Positions 1-5,015 of a DNA stretch of 9,959 nt are shown in pieces. Source of the DNA: Treponema sp. (lineage in GTDB: Bacteria > Spirochaetota > Spirochaetia > Treponematales > Breznakiellaceae); the NCBI GenBank assembly GCA_009780595.1, contig WQZT01000043.1, positions 1 to 9,959 on the forward strand, read 5' to 3'. The translations under genes were made by a program, and so were the position numbers. Positions within the stretch are counted from its first letter, which is position 1, and the number at the start of each line of letters is the position of its first letter. The notes under the pieces are model-generated. The model was not told the origin of the DNA. It saw nothing but the letters and a program-made list of their open reading frames with translations, and searched no databases.

Positions 1-267
1 CCAGCCGCCGTTTCCGGTTTCAGCCGCTCCAGTTTCCGGCACGTCAGAAAGCGCGAGAAAAGCCGCCTCTGAAGAGGCCGCATCTTCTGGCATGACGGCA
101 GGCTGTTCGCCTTTGCCCTTGCCAAGGAGCGCTTCCAGCAGTTTTGCGAAAATGCCAACTTTGTTTCGATTCTGCTCGCCACCTGAAAAAGACGAACGTG
201 CGGCAGCGTTGCTTTCCTGAAGTAACGCTTCTGACTGAATAGATTGCGTGGGAGTTGATATCTGCAT
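1..267 (-). CDS. fliK: Flagellar hook-length control protein FliK, N-terminal part (runs off the left edge)
   Basis: The reading frame from ATG at 267 to the window edge has 89 codons and no stop. It begins MQISTPTQSIQSEALLQESN and continues as a Ser/Ala/Glu-rich, low-complexity, probably disordered sequence with one amphipathic piece (residues 38-48, GIFAKLLEALL). The start is supported by an AAGGAGG Shine-Dalgarno at 277-283, 9 nt upstream. FliK proteins are secreted rulers that set hook length and switch the export gate; their N-terminal halves are poorly conserved and the recognisable C-terminal switch domain would lie outside this window. The call therefore rests mainly on position: in spirochaetes the gene after flbB is normally fliK. 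It lies 78 nt downstream of flbB on the same strand and probably shares its transcript. A different reading frame is also open through here, but it has no ribosome site and an unlikely composition. Confidence 0.65.
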   Translation of the reverse strand, partial: MQISTPTQSIQSEALLQESNAAARSSFSGGEQNRNKVGIFAKLLEALLGKGKGEQPAVMPEDAASSEAAFLALSDVPETGAAETGNGGW

Positions 268-276
268 CAATCCCGG

Positions 277-283
277 CCTCCTT
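277..283 (-). promoter_or_regulatory. Ribosome binding site of fliK
   Basis: The minus strand reads AAGGAGG here, 9 nt before the ATG at 267. This near-perfect Shine-Dalgarno decides the frame for the fliK call, because another overlapping frame is also open in this stretch. Confidence 0.8.
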
Positions 284-297
284 CCCCATTAAAGATA

Positions 298-312
298 ACT
301 CCATCATGGAGT
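298..312. repeat. Small perfect inverted repeat between flbB and fliK
   Basis: ACTCCA-TCA-TGGAGT forms a 6-bp hairpin with a 3-nt loop in the 78-nt flbB-fliK gap, about 15 nt upstream of the fliK Shine-Dalgarno. It has no T-run and so does not look like a terminator. It might stabilise the mRNA end or affect fliK translation; the function is a guess. Confidence 0.4.
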
Positions 313-345
313 AGGAAAACCGGGTCGCGCTCATGAGAGCGGGCT

Positions 346-1002
346 CTAGTTCAGCATGAACGGACGCCAGACCATTTTGCGGCTCAAATCCGCCGCCCTC
401 TGGGGATCCATCAAGGACAACCAGAAAGGCACAATGGACAACGTTCCGCCCGCCTCGGCAAGCTCGTCGGTTTTCCTGAACACGTCGATAACGTCTTGAT
501 CATCCATCGCTGCCAAAATATTTACCGCCGCTTGCGGTGGCATATTTGTCATATTGATGGCATTCCGTTCGACTGTCCTAGCTCTAATTTCGGCGTTTGA
601 GAGCAAAGCATTTAAGGAATTCTCTTGTTCATCGAGCGCAATTTGCCGCTGTTCCTGTTCCTGCGCGATTTGTTCAAACTGGCGCAACTGGTTTTCAATA
701 TCCTGCTGTTGCCGCTGGACTTCCATCCTGTCCAGTTCGAGCGCTTCCAGCAACACCGCCATCCGATCCGCGTCAAGGTTGAATAATTCGGTTTCTCCGG
801 GCGGCACTTGAGTCCGCGCCTGTGCCTGCGGCATAAGCCGCCCAATCAGCGGCATCCCCCGCAGTGTATTTGCGATAGGGCCAGTAACACTTCTGGCATC
901 AATAACGTTGAGAAAATCAAACCAGAGGATTCCGCCCCCCGCTAAAATAAAAATGAGAAAAAGCAATGCAATGATTCTGCCTATAATTCGCCCGTCGGCC
1001 AC
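346..1002 (-). CDS. flbB: Flagellar collar protein FlbB
   Basis: The protein has about 218 residues. A short basic N-terminus is followed by one membrane helix (about residues 8-28, IIALLFLIFILAGGGILWFD), a linker, a long Gln/Glu-rich coiled coil (about 70-135), and a C-terminal MgtE-N-like helical region (about 150-210, starting near NMPPQAAVNILAAMDDQ). This order matches spirochaete FlbB, a component of the periplasmic-flagellum motor collar; in Borrelia it is needed for collar and stator assembly and for flagellar orientation. The start chosen is GTG at 1002. An in-frame ATG lies at 1020, but its own first codons spell GGGAGGG, an ideal Shine-Dalgarno for the GTG 9 nt further on, while nothing resembling a ribosome site precedes the ATG. 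It is followed by fliK and preceded by a FliA-type promoter. The usual upstream neighbour fliJ is absent here. Confidence 0.88.
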   Translation of the reverse strand: MADGRIIGRIIALLFLIFILAGGGILWFDFLNVIDARSVTGPIANTLRGMPLIGRLMPQAQARTQVPPGETELFNLDADRMAVLLEALELDRMEVQRQQQDIENQLRQFEQIAQEQEQRQIALDEQENSLNALLSNAEIRARTVERNAINMTNMPPQAAVNILAAMDDQDVIDVFRKTDELAEAGGTLSIVPFWLSLMDPQRAADLSRKMVWRPFMLN

Positions 1003-1055
1003 AGTTATTATCCCTCCCATTGCGAAAAATAACGCTACCCATGTATTCTTTTACA

Positions 1056-1083
1056 TAATCGGCATATAAATAATGCAACGTTA
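1056..1083 (-). promoter_or_regulatory. Predicted sigma-28 (FliA) promoter of flbB-fliK
   Basis: On the minus strand the sequence reads TAACGTTG, 12 nt, then GCCGATTA. The classical FliA consensus is TAAAGTTT-N11-GCCGATAA, so the -10 element matches 7 of 8 positions and the -35 element 6 of 8, with a spacer 1 nt longer than the optimum. The start of transcription would fall near 1048, giving a leader of about 45 nt before the GTG of flbB. Position directly ahead of flagellar genes supports it. Confidence 0.6.
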
Positions 1084-1099
1084 GAACCTTGTTAGTCAA
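1070..1099 (-). promoter_or_regulatory. Possible sigma-70 promoter overlapping the FliA site
   Basis: The minus strand has TTGACT (1094-1099), an 18-nt spacer and CATTAT (1070-1075). Matches to consensus are 5 of 6 and 4 of 6. It overlaps the sigma-28 match, so either may be real or the two may work together to give basal plus flagellar-regulated expression. Confidence 0.35.
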
Positions 1100-1184
1100 T
1101 GGTAAATCTGTGTGCTGTCACTGAAATCAATTTTGCTTTTACGGGCATATAAAAACAACACTGAATCTGTGGGCAATGACCAGT

Positions 1185-1367
1185 GGAGGCGGGGCAGGGG
1201 GCGGGCGAAAGCACGAGCCGAGGAGTCTGACTGGAGAACCCCTCAGAGCACTTTGTGCGCTGGGGTTTGTTACACCTTTATAGGACTTGCCCTGTGGGAT
1301 GCTTCTCTGCCTAGTCTCTCCTGTCAGGGAATTAGGAGTACTTTCACCCTCGCCCTGCCTCTCCGCC
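1185..1367. repeat. Palindromic element of about 183 nt with imperfect 27-nt inverted ends
   Basis: The left arm (1185-1211, starting GGAGGCGGGGCAGGGG) and the right arm (1341-1367) are inverted copies matching at 21 of 27 positions. Inside, CTGACTGGAGA (1227-1237) pairs with TCTCCTGTCAG (1317-1327), 10 of 11. Further in, AACCCC (1237-1242) pairs with GGGGTT (1262-1267), enclosing GCAC-TTT-GTGC (1248-1258). The result could fold as a branched RNA or be a small non-autonomous transposon with terminal inverted repeats. GACCAGT sits immediately to the left (1178-1184) and again at 1495-1501. I see no match to 6S RNA, SRP RNA, tmRNA or RNase P RNA. Confidence 0.5.
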
Positions 1368-1457
1368 GCTAGCTTTATCCGGCAGGGTGTTGCAAATACG
1401 CAGACATTACCAGACGCTTGCCCGTAATATTCTCTTGTGAAGGGGGAAGAAACCGTA

Positions 1458-1488
1458 TTGACAGGATAATTCTAAAAAAGGGAATAAT
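1458..1488 (+). promoter_or_regulatory. Possible sigma-70 promoter reading towards the folded element at 1563
   Basis: TTGACA (1458-1463) is a perfect -35 hexamer; AATAAT (1483-1488) matches the -10 consensus at 5 of 6 after a rather long 19-nt spacer. Transcription would start near 1495 and run rightward through 1563-1842. The site coincides with a hairpin (1460-1494), so part of the resemblance may come from that palindrome. Confidence 0.3.
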
Positions 1489-1494
1489 CCTGTC
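1460..1494. repeat. Hairpin with 12 paired positions and an A-rich loop
   Basis: GACAGGAT (1460-1467) pairs with ATCCTGTC (1487-1494); after one A-A mismatch ATTC (1469-1472) pairs with GAAT (1482-1485), leaving a 9-nt loop TAAAAAAGG. No T-run follows the stem on either strand, so it is not a standard terminator. Confidence 0.6.
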
Positions 1495-1528
1495 GACCAG
1501 TTACATTCCACTAAAGAAAATCACCTTG

Positions 1529-1545
1529 CGGAGGGATAATCCGCT
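1529..1545. repeat. Short GGATAATCC-type palindrome
   Basis: GCGGA and TCCGC pair around a GGGATAA loop, flanked by CAC and GTG about two bases further out. It shares the GGATAATCC-like core with the hairpins at 1460-1494 and 1678-1704, which suggests a small local family of related palindromes. Confidence 0.4.
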
Positions 1546-1562
1546 TGTGTAATGAGGCCGAT

Positions 1563-1842
1563 GGGAATAGAGAAAGTGAAGCTCGTGCGCCAACCAGTAC
1601 AGGAACGGGTGGCCATCGTGCAGCATTGGGGGTGCTTATTCTGCTAAGCCTGGAGTTTTGCGTAGCAAAACTCCCCAGAATAATCTGCCATCGGCAGATT
1701 ATTCCGTCACACCAAAGTGTGCGTCAGAAAAGTCCACCACCTTAGCTACACTATGGGCAGAGCCCTCCGCCGAGGCTGAAAGCCGAGGTTCCCCTCCGGA
1801 TTTCCATACTGGTTGGTGTGCTTTCCGATATTACCTATTCCC
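1563..1842 (+). ncRNA. Candidate structured non-coding RNA of about 280 nt (unassigned)
   Basis: GGGAATAG (1563-1570) pairs with CTATTCCC (1835-1842). After an asymmetric internal region, GTGCGCCAACCAGTA (1585-1599) pairs with TACTGGTTGGTGTGC (1807-1821): 12 Watson-Crick pairs and three G-U pairs. Those three wobbles are allowed only in a plus-strand transcript; on the minus strand they become C-A mismatches, which favours the plus strand. Enclosed are compact hairpins in series: GCTTA/TAAGC (1634-1649), a 10-bp stem (1652-1674), a 12-bp stem (1678-1704), a stem with one bulged T (1705-1723), GGGC/GCCC (1755-1765) and GGCT/AGCC (1774-1784). A possible promoter lies upstream at 1458-1488. No known family was recognised and no terminator is obvious. 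A degenerate mobile element is the main alternative. Confidence 0.35.
1652..1723. repeat. Three adjacent hairpins
   Basis: First, GGAGTTTTGC-GTA-GCAAAACTCC (1652-1674): 10 perfect pairs. Second, GAATAATCTGCC-ATC-GGCAGATTATTC (1678-1704, both arms perfect): 12 pairs with a triloop. Third, CACAC-CAAA-GTGTG (1708-1721) extended by CG/CG with one bulged T (1705-1723). The second and third abut and could stack on each other. None is followed by a T-run. Confidence 0.7.
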
Positions 1843-1883
1843 CTCTGTTATGGCGTAAAATTGATTTCTGTGTTATGCCGCGC

Positions 1884-2834
1884 TTACGATCCGCTGGTAA
1901 CCAAAATAATTGTTCCGATAACCATTATCACGGCGAAGATAACAGTCTGAATACCGATCTTTTCTTTCTTCCCTTCTTTTATCAACCACACAAAAAGAAT
2001 TGTAAACAGCGGTTCAGTCGCGCCGATAGAATTGGTTACGGCAACGGGAATAATGCTCAACGAATAGACCATTGTGTATTGCGCGAAGCTGGCGAAAACT
2101 CCGGACATCATGTAGTTAAACTCGATGTGCCTGATAGCGGCAATTGTCGCCGGGACTTTGCGCTTAACTATTAGAATGATGGCGCAGACAGACAGGGCAG
2201 AAAAAGCGCCGATAAAAACGACGAGCGTAACATCGGGCATAGCAGGAATTGCGGCTTTTCTTAAAACATTTCCGCTGGCTATAAACATTGCCGAAGCCAA
2301 ACCGAAAGCGATTCCCTTCATTAAATCGAGCGGGCTGAGTTTTTTCTCATCGCCAAGGCGCGCTGTCTGTGCGGAGCTTTCCTTTCGTATTGCGTCAAAT
2401 GACATGAGGAACAACGCCAGAAGCACGATGCCAATTCCGAGCAAGGTGCGCGCGCTCAGGCGCTCTCCCAGCAGAAGCACGCCGCCCAAGAGAACAAACA
2501 CTGGCATTGTCGATCGTGTGAAGCCCGCCTTCGCCGCGCCAAGAATTGCCACCGAGGAAAAAAGCATCCCGCGTCCGGCAAGGCTGTTAAACACGCCGGC
2601 AGTGGCGTTAAAAAGCACGCTGTACGGATGCAGGGGAATTGGCGGCCACAGCGCGTAACGGGCAATCAACACAAAACAGTTGATGACGTTATTTACCAAG
2701 ATTGTGATAAACAGCCCAATCGTCGGATCGATTGGGTTTGCGCTGCCAAGGTTTTTGTTCTGTGCTTTTTTGGCATGTACCATGTGCAAGCTCCAGAACA
2801 CCGCGGATGCGAGTGCGAAAATTTCACCCGTCAT
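1884..2834 (-). CDS. EamA/DMT-family membrane permease
   Basis: The protein has about 316 residues and is almost entirely hydrophobic helices, about ten in all, in two EamA-like halves (about residues 1-145 and 172-314) separated by a charged loop (about 150-168, with QTARLGDEKK). The first half ends with the typical pattern PVFVLLGGVLLLGERLSART, and the second half repeats it around EPLFTILFVWLIKEGKK, as in drug/metabolite transporter proteins. These proteins move small metabolites, usually outward, across the inner membrane; the substrate cannot be told from sequence. The start at 2834 is chosen because AGGAGG lies 6 nt upstream (2841-2846); an in-frame longer version would run back into mscS with a basic, non-membrane leader. 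The gene begins 1 nt after the mscS stop codon and its ribosome site lies inside the last mscS codons, so translation is probably coupled. The two may form one envelope-stress or export unit, which is inference. Confidence 0.85.
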   Translation of the reverse strand: MTGEIFALASAVFWSLHMVHAKKAQNKNLGSANPIDPTIGLFITILVNNVINCFVLIARYALWPPIPLHPYSVLFNATAGVFNSLAGRGMLFSSVAILGAAKAGFTRSTMPVFVLLGGVLLLGERLSARTLLGIGIVLLALFLMSFDAIRKESSAQTARLGDEKKLSPLDLMKGIAFGLASAMFIASGNVLRKAAIPAMPDVTLVVFIGAFSALSVCAIILIVKRKVPATIAAIRHIEFNYMMSGVFASFAQYTMVYSLSIIPVAVTNSIGATEPLFTILFVWLIKEGKKEKIGIQTVIFAVIMVIGTIILVTSGS

Positions 2835-2835
2835 T

Positions 2836-3723
2836 TTAAGCCTCCTTGAAATCCTTCGCCGCTGGAGGTAGAGCTTGCTGCATCGCATCCGGCGTTACAT
2901 CTTTTATAAGGTGAATGTGGCGCTGTGGTAGCGCAATAGTAAGGCCGGCTGCCTGAATTTTCTCTGTTACGTTTTTCATCTGCGCCCGGTAAATATTCCA
3001 ATACTCGGAACTGGGAACCCATGCCCGCAACGTTACATCAATGCCCGATTCCCCCAAAGCCTGAACCATAACTTGCGGAGCGGGCTCTTTGAGAAACAGC
3101 GGCTCGGTTTTGATTACTTCCCGCAGCACCTGAAACGCTGTGTCAATCGAATCTGAATAGGTGATGCAGACGGTAACATCAACGCGCCGCTGGTTGTTGC
3201 GCGAATAATTTTTCAGCGGCAAGCCCCACAAGTTGGAGTTGGGAACGGAAACGTAAATCCCGTCTGCGGTTTCCAGGTCGGTGGAAAAAAGCCCCATCTC
3301 CTGAACAGTGCCGAGAACCGTGTCGCACTCGATAAAGTCGCCTTTGCAAAACGGCCTGAGAAAAATTATAACAATGCCCGCCGCGATATTGCCGAGCGTG
3401 TCGCGCAGGGCAAAGGCAACAGCGACTCCGGCTGCGCCCAAAAGGGCAAGCAGGCTTGTCGTGCTAACGCCAAACACATCGAGAATCATAATGAGGCAGA
3501 CGATAATAACGCCGTAGTGAATTACCGCGCGAAGGAGCGAAATAATTGTTTCATCGGCTTTTAGTTTTTGCGCCATAGATTTGCCGGTTACGCGCTTGAG
3601 AATCCGCAGGATAATTTTTCCGGCAATGATTATTGCCAGCACGAGAATTATTTTACGCAGGATGTCCGCCGCGTTTTGTCCGTACTCTTGCCACAGCGCG
3701 GCAATGCTATTTTGGAGTTCCAT
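2836..3723 (-). CDS. mscS: Small-conductance mechanosensitive channel, MscS family
   Basis: At 295 residues it is close to E. coli MscS (286). Three membrane segments are visible: about 22-42, 62-86 and the pore helix TM3 about 90-124. TM3 carries the family's Gly/Ala packing pattern (LLALLGAAGVAVAFALRDTL, then GNIAAGIVIIFLRPF), followed by the beta domain (GDFIECDTVLGTVQEMGLFSTDLETADG), the PNSNLWG loop and the C-terminal alpha/beta domain. The channel opens under membrane tension to release solutes during hypo-osmotic shock. E. coli MscS has a Gln after the pore alanines (LALQGSL); here the position is Arg (ALRDTL), as in many MscS relatives. The ATG at 3723 has only a weak ribosome site but a TATAAT 7 nt upstream, so the mRNA may be leaderless. 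It is followed directly by the EamA permease. Confidence 0.92.
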   Translation of the reverse strand: MELQNSIAALWQEYGQNAADILRKIILVLAIIIAGKIILRILKRVTGKSMAQKLKADETIISLLRAVIHYGVIIVCLIMILDVFGVSTTSLLALLGAAGVAVAFALRDTLGNIAAGIVIIFLRPFCKGDFIECDTVLGTVQEMGLFSTDLETADGIYVSVPNSNLWGLPLKNYSRNNQRRVDVTVCITYSDSIDTAFQVLREVIKTEPLFLKEPAPQVMVQALGESGIDVTLRAWVPSSEYWNIYRAQMKNVTEKIQAAGLTIALPQRHIHLIKDVTPDAMQQALPPAAKDFKEA

Positions 3724-3730
3724 ATACTCT

Positions 3731-3736
3731 ATTATA
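3731..3736 (-). promoter_or_regulatory. -10 element immediately upstream of mscS
   Basis: A perfect TATAAT on the minus strand lies 7 nt before the mscS ATG. Transcription would start within 1-2 nt of the start codon. No good -35 hexamer is present at 16-18 nt. Confidence 0.45.
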
Positions 3737-3777
3737 ATCTCGTTGCACGCTATTCGATAGTGGGCGGCACGAGATTA
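3735..3777. repeat. Inverted repeat over the mscS promoter
   Basis: TAATCTCGT (3735-3743) and ACGAGATTA (3769-3777) are perfect 9-bp inverted arms with 25 nt between them. The left arm overlaps the mscS -10 hexamer. It could be an operator for a dimeric regulator, or a hairpin in transcripts reading through from the upstream gene. Confidence 0.4.
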
Positions 3778-3790
3778 CGCTGCCAGCGTG

Positions 3791-4912
3791 TCAACGCAAC
3801 GTTATGCTGACGATTTCATTGTTGCTGCCGATTCGTAGCGGCATTCCCCACGTGCTGATACCGGAGGTAACAACAATGTGAGGGCTATCGTTGTCTTTTT
3901 GAAAATGCCCGTAGTGAACGGGAAAGATAGCTTTGGTGATCACATTGCCGGGGAATATCTGCCCGCGGTGAGTATGCCCGGAAAGAACGAGTTCAACGCC
4001 GCTGCCGTACTCGCCGATATTGGCAGGGTTGTGATCCATCACGATAACGGGCAAGCCCGCCTCAGTTTGTGCCAAAACGTCAGCCGCGCTTTTTCGCCTG
4101 AGCCCGCCAAAGCCCCTGATGGGCGAAGGATCGAGGCGGCCAACCAGGGCAAGGCGGTTGTCAATGACCGCATGCTCGTCTTTGAGAACCGTTATGTTGC
4201 CCTGTGCCAGAAAGCTGAGCATTTCGTTAAAGGTGCTGCCGCCGTCGTGATTTCCAAGGCTGGCAAATACGCCGTGCGTGGCGTTAATACGTTTGAACAA
4301 CTCAATTGCCCTGCCGGGATCGCGAATGGCGTTCACGTCGTTGTTAAAAATATCCCCAGCTATGCAAACGATATCGGGCGAGAGTTTGTTGATTTCCTCA
4401 GCCATTCGCTGGAGCATTGTTTCCGAGTTGAGCGCACCCAAATGCAGATCGCTTACCAAAACAATGTTCAGCCCCTCAGGGAAAGATTCGGTCTTTGTTT
4501 TGATTTCGTAGCTAGTGTGATGTAGGAACGTCGCGTTGGCTCTTCCGTAGGTAATGGCAAGGAGAGTGATCACAACGGCGCTGGCAGCAGCGCAAAAGCG
4601 GAACATCGCGGGGTCTGGAACGAGTTTCAGTATTCTGCCAACAAGAAACATAATGTCCGTCACAAGAAGAACGAGGAACATGTACACGAAAATTGCCATC
4701 CAATACGAACCAATCCACATAAACATACGCTTGATGGCGGTGGGAAATTGCACAAAGCCGATAAACGGGGATAACGAAATAATTGCGCTCACTACAATGT
4801 ACACGATAGTATTAATATGCGGAATGGCGCATTTAATCCCCTGGTATAATCTTGCCCAAATGTAAAAGCTTATCCCTCCGAAAAGAGACAGAAAAATAAA
4901 AAAGAAAAGCAC
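3791..4912 (-). CDS. Membrane-anchored calcineurin-like metallophosphoesterase
   Basis: The protein has 373 residues. The N-terminal third has about four membrane helices (about 2-22, 34-54, 65-93 and 102-123). The C-terminal two thirds are a calcineurin-like phosphoesterase domain with the full set of metal-binding motifs: DLHLG (155-159), GDIFN (186-190), GNHD (220-223), MDHNP (292-296) and GHTHRGQ (312-318). The arrangement resembles the YkuE/YaeI group, some members of which act on lipid-linked phosphates such as UDP-sugar lipids; the true substrate here is unknown. The catalytic domain's side of the membrane cannot be settled from sequence. The start is GTG at 4912, preceded by AAGGAG 11 nt upstream, a little far but the only good site. 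The gene has its own likely promoter (TATAAT at 4986-4991) and a leader with alternative hairpins. Confidence 0.88.
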   Translation of the reverse strand: MLFFFIFLSLFGGISFYIWARLYQGIKCAIPHINTIVYIVVSAIISLSPFIGFVQFPTAIKRMFMWIGSYWMAIFVYMFLVLLVTDIMFLVGRILKLVPDPAMFRFCAAASAVVITLLAITYGRANATFLHHTSYEIKTKTESFPEGLNIVLVSDLHLGALNSETMLQRMAEEINKLSPDIVCIAGDIFNNDVNAIRDPGRAIELFKRINATHGVFASLGNHDGGSTFNEMLSFLAQGNITVLKDEHAVIDNRLALVGRLDPSPIRGFGGLRRKSAADVLAQTEAGLPVIVMDHNPANIGEYGSGVELVLSGHTHRGQIFPGNVITKAIFPVHYGHFQKDNDSPHIVVTSGISTWGMPLRIGSNNEIVSITLR

Positions 4913-4939
4913 AGGTATATTTTCTCCTTACATTATTAT

Positions 4940-4972
4940 CGCTCGAAGAGCGCAGTTAAAAGATCGCGCTCT
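4940..4972 (-). promoter_or_regulatory. Two mutually exclusive hairpins in the phosphoesterase leader
   Basis: In the leader, AGAGCGC (4966-4972 in minus-strand sense) can pair with GCGCTCT (4947-4953), 7 bp with a 12-nt loop. Alternatively CGCTC and GAGCG pair locally across 4940-4952, a 5-bp stem with loop TTC. Both use 4948-4952, so only one can form at a time. The second ends about 10 nt before the AAGGAG ribosome site. It resembles a simple attenuator-like switch, but no ligand domain is recognised. Confidence 0.3.
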
Positions 4973-4985
4973 CCAAACGTCGCTC

Positions 4986-5015
4986 ATTATAACACACTCA
5001 CTGCTGCAGAAACAA
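4986..5015 (-). promoter_or_regulatory. Predicted promoter of the metallophosphoesterase gene
   Basis: TATAAT (4986-4991) is a perfect -10; TTGTTT (5010-5015) is a half-matching -35 at 18 nt. The promoter overlaps the final codons of the upstream lipoprotein gene. The transcript would have a leader of about 65 nt. Confidence 0.45.

Larger units (their letters stand above)
1003..1883. other. Long non-coding, structure-rich intergenic region
   Basis: About 880 nt between the permease gene and flbB carry no convincing protein gene on either strand: the open frames are short (under about 90 codons), lack ribosome sites and have atypical composition. Instead the stretch contains the flbB promoter, two long imperfect inverted-repeat elements (1185-1367 and 1563-1842), several compact palindromes and a plus-strand promoter-like sequence. 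No clear Rho-independent terminator for the permease transcript is visible. Variants of a GGATAATCC-like palindrome occur within the hairpins at 1460-1494, 1529-1545 and 1678-1704. Confidence 0.7.

Noticed and set aside
1185..1367. 6S RNA
   Set aside because: The length is right and there is a long outer stem, but the inner part branches, and the large central bubble and typical 6S sequence motifs are not visible.
1334..1367. FMN or cobalamin riboswitch (minus strand, GGGTGAAAGTACTCC)
   Set aside because: Only a short stretch resembles the core; the remaining conserved segments and multi-stem junction are absent and no vitamin gene follows.
1112..1372. Plus-strand open frame of 86 codons
   Set aside because: It has no ribosome site and runs exactly through both arms of the palindromic element, which explains its composition.
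1652..1704. Rho-independent terminators
   Set aside because: The stems are strong but no T-run follows on either strand.
1652..1723. CRISPR array
   Set aside because: The hairpins differ in sequence and length; there are no regular repeats and spacers and no cas genes.
1761..1792. Possible group II intron domain V (GAGCC ... GGTTC) with a 5' end at GTGCGCC (1585)
   Set aside because: The upper stem has a GAA triloop and no GNRA tetraloop, the lower helix contains a mismatch, the two-nucleotide bulge is not recognisable, and the span is far too short for a ribozyme. No reverse transcriptase is present.
1545..1858. Overlapping plus-strand open frames of 66 codons
   Set aside because: They lack ribosome sites, show no protein-like pattern and coincide with the hairpins of the folded element.
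3878..4525. Long plus-strand open frame opposite the metallophosphoesterase
   Set aside because: It is a shadow of a gene whose catalytic motifs are all intact on the minus strand; no ribosome site and no recognisable protein.
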